Source: Acanthoscelides obtectus
Taxonomy: Eukaryota; Arthropoda; Insecta; Coleoptera; Chrysomelidae
Direction of reading: 5' to 3'
Length of the DNA stretch: 64,000 bases
NCBI GenBank assembly: GCA_963669975.1
Contig: CAVLJG010000006.1
Coordinates: forward strand, 85,679,363-85,743,362
The notes below the pieces were generated by a model. It was not told the origin of the DNA, ran no database searches, and saw nothing but the letters and a program-made list of their open reading frames with translations. Numbering within the stretch: the first letter of the stretch is position 1; the number at the start of each line of letters is the position of its first letter. Made by a program: the position numbers and the translations under genes. Positions 1 through 12,410 of this stretch are shown here, one piece after another.

Positions 1-2
1 TA

Positions 3-692
3 AAAGATCATAATTTTCCTCAAAAAGCGTTCTTGCTTTTTGATAACGCTGCCGGTCATCCGTCTGAAGAAGAACAACTGAGGATAAATGCGATGTTTCT
101 TCCGCCAAATTGCACTGCACTGATTCAACCTATGGACCAGAATATCATTCAGTTTGTCAAGCAAGACTATAAGAAAAAGCTACTTCTGAGAGCCGTATCA
201 AAAGACCAACCAATAGAAAAAACTTTAAAAGAATTTAATACGAAAGACTTCGTTTTTGCTCTTTGTCAGTCGTGGAATGCGTTACCGTCATCAACTATTA
301 AATCGTCTTGGAAAAAGTTATGGCCAGATATAGTCACCACTCCTAGCAACGTTCCACAAATCAGTGTAACTTCGGAAGTTATAGAACAAGTCGCTATTGA
401 AACACAGATAAGTCCGGAAGATTTGGAAATCTGGTGCCGCGGAATGGATAAAGAGGAACATGTTTTTCATGAAATGTCTGACGAAGAGATTATAGAAGAG
501 GTTTCTAATTATACAACAAACAATCAGGAAAATGACGACGACGTGATTGCAACTGCTCTACAAGTCACAGCACAAGACGCAATTAACGCCTTTGAGCTAG
601 GTTTACAATGGGCTGAAGAGAAATGGTACATCCTACAACGAACTTTTACTTTTGACAAGACTGAGGGACAAAGCTCTGATCTCGCGTTATAA
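3..692 (+). pseudogene. Tigger/pogo-type DDE transposase, C-terminal part (cut by window edge)
   Basis: The frame is open from the first bases of the window to a TAA at 690-692, so the N-terminal DNA-binding part lies outside. Near the start is LLFDNAAGHP, the segment carrying the second catalytic Asp of DDE_1 (jerky/Tigger) transposases. About 35 residues later comes PPNCTALIQPMDQ, the typical block with the third acidic residue. The rest (WNALPSSTIKSSWKKLWPD) matches the helical C-terminal part of this family. An acidic tail follows. The visible part has no internal stop, so it may be a young copy or a domesticated transposase. Without the left side one cannot tell whether the element is complete. 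The family assignment comes from motif recognition only. Confidence 0.8.
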
Positions 693-2539
693 CAACTTTA
701 AACAAAAAAAATTGATGAATATTTTCAAGCTTCATAATTTGATAAATTCATTAATGATTTTGATTAATAATTCTTGTTTATTTTGGTAAATATGTATGTG
801 CATTTATGCTTAATTTTATAATAAAACGTAAGCTCTCTATTGTTATTTAATTTATTAAATTCGACATATATAAACTATGTATGATTTGTACTTCAAAGTA
901 CTATTTTATTTCGTTTTGTGGTTTTTGTTGTCCTTTGAGAGTTCATATGAAATATAAAAGAGCAAATAAGAAGCGCAAAAAGGCAATACTCTTATGGTGT
1001 TTCATTTGAACCTAGCTATAGTGGCTGCTCCACGGACTTAGCGTAAATATACTAGCTTGCTGGAGAAAATGGTAGTCATTAACTAAGAATCATCCTTTTG
1101 ATATTGACAAAAAATATGCTGTAACTTTGGCTATTTGTTTGTTCTTGCAATTTTTCTTGGAGGAAGGTTTGGAAAAAGCATATTAATTCAGACTTAGCAT
1201 CTCGCATCTGCAGTAGTTTGATTTACACGATTTGTTAGTAGTTACCCGGCCCAGTAGTTTAATACTTTGGCGAAACATGGTACTAGGTAAAACTAGCCGA
1301 GCGTGCCGAGTGCCGGGTACAAACGGAGTACTGCTTGCTTCTTCAGGGTAAACTGAGTAAAATTTCAACAAGGCATAAAGGCGATGCGTTATCAATGATC
1401 TGTATAAATGAAGTCCGAAAAAAGTATCTTGATTTTGAAACAATGCGTAGACAATAATAAAAATGTTACCTATATCGAAGACAGTCACCACACACGGCTT
1501 TCGTTAGTGTCACCTAGTCCGCACGTCTGTTCAATGTGAACACTAATTCATAACTGATCTAGTTCCGAACTTCCGATACTCCGGTTGCCTACTCCAGAAA
1601 TTTTTCGCCGTCCTTTTCTACTAATGAGGAGACACCGATGACGATGAGTCCACCAACGCAACCCCCCACCCTTTCCGAAATTGCTTTTTTGTTCATGCGT
1701 GCGTCTCGGTTGTAACTCGTCGGTCGGGTTAATTTGCCAATCAACGCAGATCGCCCCTATCTTCTGCACTTCGCTTCGCGACAAGCTATATCGATATACC
1801 TAGAGCGACCTTAATTCGATGTCATGAAAAAATGTATGTCTTCATTTGGGCCACCCAGACGCTTTCGGTTCAGTCTACGACTACATCACCTCTAAGCTGG
1901 TTAGGTAAATAAAAGAACGATAATATTCAACTAAAAAAAAACATTTCTTCTCCAGCTGATACAAAACAATAAGAGATTATGAATTAGCTTTTCATTCGCT
2001 AACGAGTTAAAACACATGAGAGTGCTAGAGGATTTATCGCTTAATCTTTTGCGGGGCTTCGTATTCGTAATGGTTGTCGTAGGTGCAGCCCTAGAAAATT
2101 CCCTTTCAATGGACGCTGATGTTGAGGAGTTGATAAAAAGTGTCTTGCCATTAGAACTACATTCGGGAATACATTTTTATGCTTTTTTTATCACTCATTA
2201 AAATACAAAATACGGTTCATCGGTTGTATAAATAAATATCACCGAAGGCCTTTAGTAGAAGAAAAATATAATTTGACGTCAAGCATCAAGTAGTTTGAAA
2301 ATGCTTTACTTCAAGTTAAGTAGAACAGTAACAAATTCAAGTTAAATCAGGCGTTAAATTTTATTTTCTGGTCGAAAATCAAGTAGTTTCTAATAATATC
2401 GAGCTACTTCACTTGATGAATCCCTACAAAGTCTAGAGGTGTGAAGAAATCATTTATTAGAAAAGTCTCACACTTCGAGCAAAAAGGCATTGTAAATGAA
2501 AATTTTGCGTCTATCTGTTAAAATATGACGATACAAAAA
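693..2539. other. Intergenic stretch, no gene recognised
   Basis: Only short open frames occur. 1183-1491 and 1548-1784 (minus) and 2016-2201 (plus) resemble nothing I know and carry no recognisable domain. The block 1500-1790 is richer in G+C than its surroundings. The part just after 692 is AT-rich and probably still belongs to the Tigger element, but its right inverted repeat cannot be defined without the left end. Confidence 0.5.
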
Positions 2540-3260
2540 CGTTCTGGATCGGTCTTGTTTGAGCCCAGCCAAAGCTCATTATGGGCATTGAAATCACCGA
2601 GGAAAACTACCTCTGAAGCGGGATGATTGATGTTTAGGAAGTCGATCTTGACAGCGAGGTATTCAAGTAGGTCATCCCAGCTATGGTCCGAGGGAGAGCG
2701 ATAAAGGCAGCAAATAAATTTGGGGGATGTTTTGAAACGTCTCTGGGGCAGGAGAAACTGCTGCGGACAAAAGCCACAACTCCCCGTTCTGTCTTAGATT
2801 GGAGTGCAGTTTGTAATTTGGGAAGCTAAGATGATCATCGGTGCAGACTCTGAGATTTCTGTCTCCACCAAGAAAAGCATGGCGTGACTATTGCATTGAA
2901 GGTAGTGATGAACATCATCAATGTTGCTGTTAATCCCGCAGATGTTCGTGAAACAAATTGTATCATCGATGTTGTTCCCTCGAGTCCACCCTCCACCCGG
3001 ACATTCCGATAGTTGGAGTGAGTTTACGTCCGGAATCCTTAGTATTCCAGAGATCCATCATCATTAATTTCTTTGTCGGGAAGATAACCGACTGTGTAGC
3101 TTAGGTGTGGAAACCTGCGGACATTTATAAGACAGGTTTGTACCGCCACCCGGCCATCGGTACTGAGGGATTCCTTAACGCGTGCACAATCTCTTGAACG
3201 GGAAGAAGTTTTATACTGAATACAACCTGTAGAACAAGCATTTGCCACGGCCCCGCTCAG
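2540..3260 (-). pseudogene. R1/jockey-like non-LTR retrotransposon fragment (5' part and endonuclease start)
   Basis: Read on the minus strand, broken frames resemble the start of an apurinic-type endonuclease domain, including a GDFNAHNELWLGSNK-like stretch near 2555-2600. Positions 3039-3248 encode an upstream piece (RDCARVKESLSTDG). The same arrangement recurs at 16180-16760 with near-identical wording, and the upstream piece recurs at 21121-21300 on the plus strand, so this is a dispersed repeat. Several stops and frameshifts show that it is dead. No target-site duplication or poly-A tail was found. Confidence 0.7.
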
Positions 3261-3353
3261 TATGGGTAAAAGGGGTAGGAAGTTGTAAATGTAACGTCTT
3301 TAGTATTAGTCAAAGAAGTTCTATCATTAAATGACAACAGTGAGACGTATATA

Positions 3354-5170
3354 CAGGGTGGCGCATCGAAAACGAAACAGCCGCATTTACTAGAGCTCAG
3401 TATTTTTTTTGAAAAACGCTCAGACCCGTCGATTTTGTTTTCGAGGGGGCAGTTTGGCAAAAAAATACGTTCACACGTGCAGCCCCCTAAGCGGGGGTGA
3501 CACCACCCCCAAAATCTTAAATGGAAAGGGGGGTCGAGTGATACCTTATTTTAAATAATATAATAATATAAAATTAATGTACTTCAGTTCAGTAGTTTTG
3601 AGGATTTATTGATTTAAAGCTTAAATAAAACTAATACATCATCATTAGTGGAGATCAATACATTTGGCAGAAAAGTAATTTAAAAATGAAGAATGAACTG
3701 ACCCGTTAAGCAAGTAAATGTTGAAAATGGCCACCATGACTCTCCATGCAATAATAAAGATTTTGCTCAAAACGTTGCCGCACATTTTGCAATATTTGAG
3801 CAGTAATTTGAAGGCACTCATTCACAATTCTTTGTCGCAGGTCTTCTAATGATGTTGGCTGAGTAGCATAGATTTTGCTTTTTAAATGACCCCGCATAAA
3901 GAAATCCAAAGGTGATAAATCTGGCGATCTTGGGGTCCATTCAATGATACCTCTTCTACTAATCCATCGATCTGGAAACGTCCGATCTAAATATTGTCGA
4001 ACACGTAATGCGTAATGTGGTGGGGCACCATCCTGTTGGAACATCAACCTATTCGGAATCTACCGCCGATCATTATGATTTTCAATTATGGCTGTTAATG
4101 CAGGATCTATGGCGTCTTCCGGTAAATTTCCAGGTAAGAAAAAAGGACCAGCTAAATGATCGCCAAAAATACCAGCCCAAACATTTACTTTTGTGGCTGC
4201 TGTGTACGAACCTCATGATGAATCCTGGGATTAGAATCGGACCATTATCGACAGTTATGACCATTTACTACGCCATTTAAGAAAAAGGAACATTCGTCGG
4301 AAAAGCAAGTGCTGAATAGAAAATGTTCATCGTTTATAATTCGTTCACTCATATCTTCACAAAATTGTAATCGCCGATCAAAATCGTCTTCATTAAGTTC
4401 TTGTACCAGGTGAATTTTATACGGATGAAAACTATGGGTCTTTAGAATCCAATAGATAGTATGTCGACTAACACCACACACAGTCTCCAATTTGCGGGTA
4501 CTTAACGTAGGATCTACATAAACTTGCCCTAAAACCCCCACTTCTATTGCTTCGTTCCTTATGGGATTTTCAATGTTGCGTTTTTTATTGGCGACTGTCC
4601 AGTTTCCCGAAATTTAGCTACAAGTTCTAGAACATATTTTCGATGCACGTTACTGTTCTCATGTCGCTCATTAAATATTTCTGCTGGTCTATTAGCGCAC
4701 TGATTATTTCTGAAAAATATTTTGATAATTTCAACTCTTTCTGCTGTGGAATATACCATGGTTAATTTATGTAATAAAGCATTACAAGTTATTTTAGCAA
4801 CAAAGTTTGGTCAAATCAATCGCAAACTATGTACTAAATTCCTATTCAAAATAAGTACGAGATATTTCCTTATCTTTCTTCAAGAAATAACTTTTTTGCC
4901 ACAAAAATCTTCAAAACTACTGAACTGCAGCTCATGTATTTTACATCATTTTAAAGGGAATTGAAAGACCTTTAAAATAAGATATCACTCGACTCCCCTT
5001 TCCATTTAAGATTTTAGGGTTGGTGTCACCCCCGCCCAGGGGGTTGCACGTGTTAACGTGATTTTTTGCCAAACTTGTGTCCCCCTCGAAAACAAAATCG
5101 ACGGATCTGAGCGTTTTTCCAAAAAAGCTGCCAGTAAATGCGTCTGTTTTGTTTTCGATGCGCCACCCTG
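3354..5170 (-). mobile_element. DD41D mariner-like transposon with ~190 bp terminal inverted repeats
   Basis: The ends read CAGGGTGGCGCATCGAAAAC in inverted orientation and are flanked by TA at 3352-3353 and 5171-5172, the Tc1/mariner target duplication. Similarity between the ends continues for about 190 bp each (3354-3545 and 4979-5170), unusually long for mariner, and includes a GC-rich block of short C and G runs. The single transposase runs on the minus strand between the repeats. At 1817 bp the element looks near full length apart from small coding lesions. Confidence 0.88.
3706..4759 (-). pseudogene. Mariner-like DD41D transposase, frameshifted
   Basis: The coding region is spread over three frames: 4759-4559 (N-terminal helix-turn-helix, DUF4817-like), 4541-4245 (second helix-turn-helix and first catalytic block with SDEC), and 4047-3706 (QQDGAPPH with the second Asp, then RSPDLSPLDFF with the third). 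There are 41 residues between the second and third Asp, which places it in the DD41D group of Tc1/mariner. It ends at a stop at 3706, before the left inverted repeat. Stops and frame breaks between the blocks (for example near 4060) indicate an inactive copy. The role would have been cut-and-paste transposition at TA sites. Confidence 0.85.
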
Positions 5171-5401
5171 TATAATGTGCTTATAATTCGAAATAGATTG
5201 GCAATCGTTGACGTTGCGAGCACGGCGCGATGCTGCATCGTCGTGAAGACCACTGCCGACTGTGCAATGGGTAACAACTGATCTACGGTGGTGTCGTCAC
5301 TTACACACAGCCATTTTTAGATATCAGGACTAGTTACCACTTTAACGTTCTGCAATCCTTTTGTAAATGATGACTTAACTGTTTTCATATCTACACATAT
5401 A

Positions 5402-6279
5402 CGAGGGGCACGCTGTATATTTTGAGATGCACATTAACTATACTAGTTAAAACTGGTAGCAGCGCACTATTAGAAAGAGCAGTCCTTTATTAGTAAGTCG
5501 CCGCATTCAGTTCATTTGCAAGCGTCTTACAGTGCACGTGGTGTAAACAAATTTAAGAGGAAACATGGAGTTGTCTCGAGATAGTTATCGCGCTATGATT
5601 TACCATGAGCTTAGAGTCGCTTTAACTGAACATCAATAAATCGAACGGTTACAACAGGCATTTGGTAATGAAGCTCCGTCCCGGGAAAGTGTGTTTCGCT
5701 GGTATGCCGAATTTAAAAGAGGGCGTGTTTCATTGGCTGATTAAGAATGTAGTGGTAGGCCATGTTCTAGTGTGACTCCAGAAAACATTGTTAAAGTTCA
5801 GCGGCTAATTGAAGAAGATTCTCGCTGTACTTATTCGACTATAGAGACAACTCTTGGGGTAGGATCCGCAACAGTGCACGCCATTTTGCATGATCATCTT
5901 CCAACAAAAAAAAGTTGTTGCAGAGGTATAATCATGCATCACGACATTACCTCTAGCCACATTGCCTAACTAACTGTAGCCAGCGCCACATCAAAATGCT
6001 AGAACATCCGTCTTATTCTCCAGAGTTGGCAATGTGTAATTTCTGGCTTTTCAAGTATTTGAAAAAATCTGCGTGGTCAAAAATTTTCGACCGAAGAGGA
6101 AATCGATCAAGCAATTAATCAGCTTGTTGAAGGCAATCCAAAAACTGACTGGCTAGAAGCATTTCATTTATACAGAAGTGCATTGATGCTGGAGGAGAAT
6201 ACCTTAAACATAAATGAACTAGTTTTCGAAAAATAGTTTTTAGTTTTCGAGTATCTCAAAATGTATAGCGTGACCCTCG
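5402..6279 (+). mobile_element. Internally deleted mariner-like element
   Basis: The ends are CGAGGGGCACGCTGTATA and its imperfect inverse at 6262-6279, both followed by similarity through TTTTGAG and flanked by TA. The reading frame starts with ATG at 5565 and shows the N-terminal HTH part (SRESVFRWYAEFKRG), with an in-frame stop early and another after it. It continues as a second helix-turn-helix at 5772-5905 and then jumps to the C-terminal tail (HPSYSPELAMCNFWLF, 6000-6050), so most of the catalytic core is missing. At 878 bp it is shorter than the usual ~1.3 kb. Confidence 0.8.
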
Positions 6280-6463
6280 TATTTTTCTGAATTTTATTGT
6301 CCCTAAATGTAGCACCCATTTCGCACAACCTTTAATAAATTTGTGTTACTTTGTCTATGATGATTCTCTGAATATTTTTGAGATATTGTCTCAAAAAAGT
6401 CATGCCAAATTGAAACATTTGTATTCCAACAGCTACATTTTAAACTTTAAGACTAGGTAAAAA

Positions 6464-6690
6464 TTGGTGGAAAGCTTGATCCTGTCATGTTTGCAACATT
6501 CTCTGTTTTTATTCTATTCTTATTTGGATTCGTCGGATCGATATATGTTACAGGAAATTCAAAACAACTGCTGCAGGTTTGTGCTTGGACTTCGTAAATA
6601 TAGTCATGTCTGTTCAAAGATTCAAGATTTAAATTGGTTAAAGATGGAAACACAGTTTGTTTATGCTGGTACCAAGAGGTAACATGTCAA
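6464..6690 (+). pseudogene. LINE reverse transcriptase C-terminal fragment
   Basis: The translation contains YMLQEIQNNCCRFVLGLRKY, like the conserved post-polymerase region of animal non-LTR retrotransposons (an Ile-Gln-Asn-X-Cys-X-Arg-X-Val motif followed by Gly-hydrophobic-Arg). Only about 75 codons remain. No other part of the element is recognisable next to it. It differs from the R1/jockey-like family elsewhere in the window. Confidence 0.55.
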
Positions 6691-7189
6691 GTTATACAAT
6701 TCTACAGATAAAATGTATCGCAGTAAAACAATAGTATCTCTCAGGAGACTCGTTAAGTAACAGCTGATGGGATGGTTCAAGTATAGTACTCTGATTTAAA
6801 CTGTTTCAACTATGCATTTGTTATTATTTATTTTTTCGTTTTTTTTTTTTTGATATTCAACAGACACGAATTGACAAACCGATTTAAATCATAAACACGG
6901 ACTTGTGTGATGCAGGAATCCTTAGGCAACAGAGCCGAAGTTATCGCTTCCATTGTTTAGGTAGTCATAGATTTTGAAAATTGATAAATTGCTAGAACAT
7001 AGTCTTACAACGTTTCAGAGATTCCTGCACATTTTCAGACATTGCCAGCATTATATTTGGCATAAGATGGATAAAAAAAAATTAGATGGATCATGTTAGT
7101 CCAACAGGCTCATGCAATTAAAGTATAGATATTTAACATGTTTTTCTCTACAATTTTAGGCCTCTTCAGGATTTGGCTCCCTGAGAAAA

Positions 7190-7312
7190 CATCCTATCCC
7201 TAAATCTTCAAAAAGTTTTGAAGGCAGAGGTACGCTTTCAGACGAAGTTCCTCTGCCCATGGATGGCCCTCCCCCATCCCCTGAGAAAAGTTTCTGCGGG
7301 CGCACATGTTAT
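7190..7312 (-). repeat. Short fragment of the R1/jockey-like LINE 5' region
   Basis: The minus strand here begins with ATGTGCGCCCGCAGAA and continues through a T-rich and G-rich block. The same start is found on the plus strand at 21121, where it leads into the LINE upstream frame. The match is short, so this is a tentative assignment. Confidence 0.4.
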
Positions 7313-7334
7313 CGAAACAATGTGTACATCTGGC

Positions 7335-8555
7335 GTGTGAGAATTTTATAAAAATTCGAGCAGTACTTTCCAAGTTATTGCGGTGTCAAACTTTAAGGGC
7401 AGACTGATAGACAGACTGACGGAAATGAGTGATATGGTTTTCTGTGATTTACATGTCATACGTATAACATCAAAAACACATAATAGCTCAGAAATCTTCT
7501 ACGATTACAATACTTCCTCGGCAGTTACGTAGGAAGTAAAAAATGAAATCTCACCAATTGGCCGTATATTGCATATTGCCCATGAAAAATTTCAAAGATT
7601 TTTCCACTTCGGATCAAGTTTCTTGAGCCATTTTAACCAATAAAGGTACTGATGCACTTTTTTCTAAGTTTGATATTTTTCGCGATATGGGCGATTTAAT
7701 ACATATTTGGAAAAGTGCGAAATGTGCCAATTTCAAACCTGAAAAACAAAATGAGAATACGAAAATTTTAGTTTCTAAATATGCTTCCATTAATAAAATC
7801 CCAAATCCTTTCAGACTGTACTATTACCGATATGTTACGTAAGGATAATCTGGTGAGCGCGAAACAGATGCAGCATAAGCTCGACTGCCAGTCGGAATTT
7901 GTTTAAAAAAATGTTTGAACAATTTCAGCCCTTTTTGAATAAGATAATGCAACAAACCGGCGGATGCGAAAAGTGTCTACCCTAAGACATAAAAATATCA
8001 ATAAATAGTTTTTTTGAGACTCTCTCTGAGAGCATGTATAGTTTTCAACCACTTTTGAAAATATGTAAGGATTATGAATGGGTAGAAATCTTGTAAGAAC
8101 ATTATAAATATTCTAATTGAGAAGCACAAAACAACTTGCATGACGATATTTTCTCAAAGTCTGAGGTGAATCATTTGATGTTCTTGAAAGTTACTTTTTT
8201 TTATGAAATCAAATGATATTTTTGAACGAATAAAGGACTTAAAGAAACACATTCTATCATTATTGTTAAACTCGTTCCATTATCTGGAAGGTGGTGAACC
8301 AACTTGAGGGCATTTTACGTCCAGGCCTACTGGCAAGGGAGTATTTCGTAATCGCGCAAAATTTCAAAATATTGTTTTTTCGATGAAATATGACATGTAC
8401 ATCACGAAAATCTATGTCGCTCATTTCCGTCGGTCTAGTGGTCTGTCTGTCGGCCGGTCTGTCTGTCTGTATGCCTGCCCGCTAATCATTGGCCCGTCTA
8501 TAACTTGAAAGTATAGGTCGGACTTTCATGAATTTTTCACACAAGGTTAGTACTA
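7335..8555. repeat. Foldback repeat pair with GACA/GTCT-rich arms
   Basis: A stretch at about 7335-7475 reappears inverted at about 8385-8555. Shared segments, in order, are a GTGTGAGAATTTT-like block, CTTTCAAGTTAT, a run rich in GACAGAC, GACGGAAATGAG and TACATGTCAT. The arms are about 140-170 bp and diverged. The spacer of about 900 bp shows no coding potential I can identify. It is probably a non-autonomous foldback element or two opposed copies of one short repeat. The ends and a target duplication could not be fixed. Confidence 0.55.
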
Positions 8556-11500
8556 TGCCAAAGACAAAAAGGCTTTGTAGTTTTTGAAAATCGGTCAAAT
8601 GATCATTTTTGTAAATTTTTTATGGGTAAAGAACTGGTGGTTGGGGCTGTAGGGGGTTGGAGGAGAGTGTATAGCAATTATTTGATATTAGTATAGTAAT
8701 ACAACTCCAACCTTAGACATATTACACATAGACATCATAGATTGCACCGTACATTTGCCTTTAAAACTTATGCGTCATGCTTTCTGATATTGGGGAGAGG
8801 CGACGCGACGTTGCCAGATGAACGGTACTACGGGTAGAGCAAGATAAGAGTGTCATGGATTAATACGGACCTGTTTGACCGACTTGATCCGTGTGTTATA
8901 CATGTTCGTGACTAACTTTTGTCTTAGAGGGTCTGCTTTTGTCTGTTCAACCAAAGGCAGCCAACCACAGGCAGCTGTTTCGTGCTTTCTTGGCAACTCA
9001 TCAGCATAGTCTAGGCTCTAGGCGGACAACGAAGGAAATAACTTGTGCTGATCATAATCCTCTATGAAATGATGTCGGCGTTGCATGTGAAGTGTAGAGT
9101 GTCAACCTACTTGACGTCATTTTTGGACTCTTTGTAATGTAGGTATATATACTAATTTTAGCTGTTCACCTGGGTGCATTGTGCACCCGCTTCTGCCGTA
9201 CTGCAGAATGTGTTTTTTCTTCTTTTTGCTGCTAATTTTAAATCAAAAAACGTATGTTATTGGGAAACCATATGTAAATGCGAACGAAAACACCTTTTGC
9301 CTTGTTTGTATGCAAGCACTGTACGAAAGTGTTTGCTGTATAATGTTTTTTAATTATGTTTTCCCAGCACAGACGTAGGTACTGATCAGGAGATAATCAC
9401 AAACATAACAAGTGATGAGAAACTGTATGTACTCAATTTACCCATGAGACGTGCTTTCGAGCGATTCCACGCGTCACTTGCTAACAATCACACATGTTTC
9501 GACATTTTCTGTCATACTGGTTAAAAAATGGCAAGATACACAGTAATAACTTTATCTGCGATGAATTTAGCTTTGAATCGAAGAGAAAAATTGAAGTTCT
9601 TTTTATATAAATAAAAGCTAGTTATCGGTAACGGACTATCACAAAAATGTCGCGGACTTAAGCCTGTGGCGGTTATATCATTCGAAGACAATAGAAACAA
9701 AAAGGGCATAGATACTTTCCAGTATTTTGTAACTGGTTGAGAGGTAATTCTTAAAACGAAACGAAGTTTGAAGTGTTTCTGGGAGTGACGCAAAATGTTA
9801 CTGGCAATTTGACGCTCTGCACCCGTTTTCGCCACGTTTGTTGCACAAATCATAACTTATTAACCGTGTGCTCAACATCCGAAGTATATACTTTATTACA
9901 AATACACTTTTATGTAACATAGAGACGATACAATAGCGAGATGACATGGTTGATGCGCCTATTTTGCTGACTTGTGTATACGATGCCTTGAGATGTAAAA
10001 GTTAGTGTATTCATGTAAAGTTAAATAATCGTTCTTACTGGAATGTAAAATTAACTAAATGTTTGTGTAATGCTGGATACAGTGACTACATACAGGTCAG
10101 ACTTCAGCCTCCCATCCTAACCGTGTCGAAATTCGTACATCCAGAACTGGCCGATACGACCGCTCCTTCTTCCGTAGGGTATCTAGATTGTGAAATAATC
10201 TACATGAGGGGGCTTTTCCTAGCTCTACTTACCTTAGGTAGTTGAAAAAAAGAATTAACATGACATTTAGGCTTCGGCATGCGCGGCTGTTTTGGTGTAA
10301 AAAAAGTATCTATTTATTCTCCTTTGGAAGCACAAAGTTCACAATTTTAGCAACTTTATCCAAAATTTATCCGTTTTCGAATGCTTAGCCTACTATTTTT
10401 TATGTGAGTGCACACTTCCTTCTTCATAAAATTATCACCAAATATGATTCAAAGTTCTTACATTATCAGGAACAAACAGATTTCGGTCATGAATATGCTT
10501 CAGTTCCAATATGAAAATAAATGGAACCCGGAGTCTTGCGGGAAAAATTCAAGAAATTCAATCAAAAATACAATATAGCTGTAAACAAGTTAAAGATATC
10601 TGCAAACCCAAGCTTCGAACTACTTGAGATAGTAGAGTTCGTGAATTTATGCACATTCTCGATACTGAGGAAAAAAAATGGTCAACTATCGTTCAGCAGT
10701 AGGTAAAGAGAAAGAAATGAGAGAAGCCGGTTGACCATCGATATGATATAGGTTTGAGATCCCGTCTATTAAGGGAGTATCCGGTCCCTTCTCTGGACCA
10801 AAACTGCTTCTTGCATTGATTTATCTTTCCAAAGGCTTTACACCCGTATCCAAAGGTAGGTCTGTGTGCTCATTCCGAATGATGCAATTATACAGATTCA
10901 TTTGGCCTTCATGAAGCCACTTTGTAGGGAGACATGCCACACGGATTGCCTACCCCATTTTTCCGCCACTCAAACATTTCCTTTGCCGTTAATACGAGTA
11001 CGATCGATTACATGAAACGTGGTTCGACACGTTTTCAGTTCCTCATCTATTACCTTAAAATGGGAAGCTGAGAAAATGTCTTACCCTTGATTCGGCAATA
11101 ATCCCAAACATGCTATTTCTGTAATGTGGTACGCATATTATTTTACATCAAATACGTCACGTTCAGCGTCAGCTCTTAATATGTATTACGCAATTTGCAT
11201 TTAGGAAGAACTAACCCACGAGAAAACAAATATCACTAAACGAATCTGCCAATTGGACACCCTTGAGATTCATTACCCTACGCAAACAATTCAAAACCAA
11301 TAAAAATAACCGCCAATGATTATCTGAAGCGAGCAGTGGCGTATTATAATGGGTTTTTCACCCCTTCGTATTACTTCTACCACTTTATTAATGTTCTATC
11401 GATGGACCAACATGTCCGTTCATCCGAGTCTCTCTCTCTATGACGTCACCGCTACCTCAGCCTGCTACTCAAACTTGCCAGGCTTCTATCCAAAGAGTTA

Positions 11501-11779
11501 GCGACATTGGGAGCTTCGGTAACTATGCTAGTTGGAAGTTTGCAGTTACAACTTTGTAGATGAAGTTATTGAAAGTACAGATTACAGACTACAGATTACT
11601 GAAGAACTGTTTGCCAGCATTAACCTCACTGAGATCCAAGCGAGCCTATTGTGACTCCCATATATACTTTCTAAAGCAGTGTGTTCAGCCTTGATCCTTT
11701 AATCACATTCCATATTCCACAGTCTTGACACAGGGCCTTGCTTGAAGTTTTCCGCTGTTGAACCTGTAGTTACTACTAT
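8556..11779. other. Intergenic stretch, no gene recognised
   Basis: Short frames at 9181-9378, 9521-9853 (minus), 10063-10245 and 10521-10706 have no recognisable motif and codon content close to the AT-rich background. The frame at 10063-10245 is somewhat more G+C rich and ends in a GTAG-containing segment, so a small exon cannot be excluded, but nothing supports one. Confidence 0.45.
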
Positions 11780-12410
11780 CTGAAACCGTACACAAGTGTC
11801 TCATATATGTCGATTTAGACGACAGTGTCCTTGTCAGAAGACCCACTATGGATCTATGGCCTTCTTATTGAATCCGAGTACGTCCTCTGTAAATGAGGGC
11901 CTTCGTTCTTTGATGAACTCTTTTACCTACCTTTGCCCCAATTGGCTGATTCGCCATTCCAGGGACTTTTTCTTGGTCCAATTTCTTATGGACTGTTTAG
12001 TGCATGTTCTCGTCACGCCACAGAAAGACTCTAGACCTATAAGGCGATTGGCCGCACCATGTCCAGCTAGCTCATCCGCCTATTCATCTCCTTTGTGTCT
12101 TTCATGTCCGGGTATCCAGAGCAATGTTTCCTTGTTTCGGTTTCCCAACTCTTTGAGAGTGTTCACGCAACCCGATACCCTTAGTAGTAGTCGATATTTG
12201 CGATGAAGTCTGAGCAGATGATGGCGATCGACTGATTTGCAGTCTCTTACTTACTTCAGCCTGAAATATTGTTGCAATATTTCCTAGACTTATAGAGATC
12301 TCAGTTTTTGGTCTTGCTCCATATATCCCAGCTCCAGCTACGTCTGTGAACCTGTAGCTTTTATCGTGTATAGGAGGTCCCTTGATTTTTGCTGTTATTT
12401 TCGACAAATG
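11780..12410 (-). pseudogene. R1/jockey-like LINE RNase H domain fragment
   Basis: On the minus strand the sequence from 12407 to 12240 gives DVAGAGIYGARPKTEISIS followed by ATIFQAEV, the start of a retroelement RNase H fold (Asp-containing strand and Gln-Ala-Glu helix). After a frame change the segment near 12120-11940 gives WIPGH-like and DEYADELAGHGA-like motifs, the conserved last RNase H block with the His and Asp. A stop follows at about 11935. At least one frameshift and one internal deletion are present. This is the 3' part of the element type whose endonuclease lies at 15230-16760. Confidence 0.75.

Noticed and set aside
1548..1784. 78-codon minus-strand frame in a G+C-richer block
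   Set aside because: No motif, no splice context, and composition alone does not support a gene.
9521..9853. 110-codon minus-strand frame
   Set aside because: No recognisable domain, low-complexity hydrophobic composition, no neighbouring exon.
11796..12206. 136-codon plus-strand open frame
   Set aside because: It is antisense to a clear RNase H fragment of a LINE on the minus strand and has no motif of its own.
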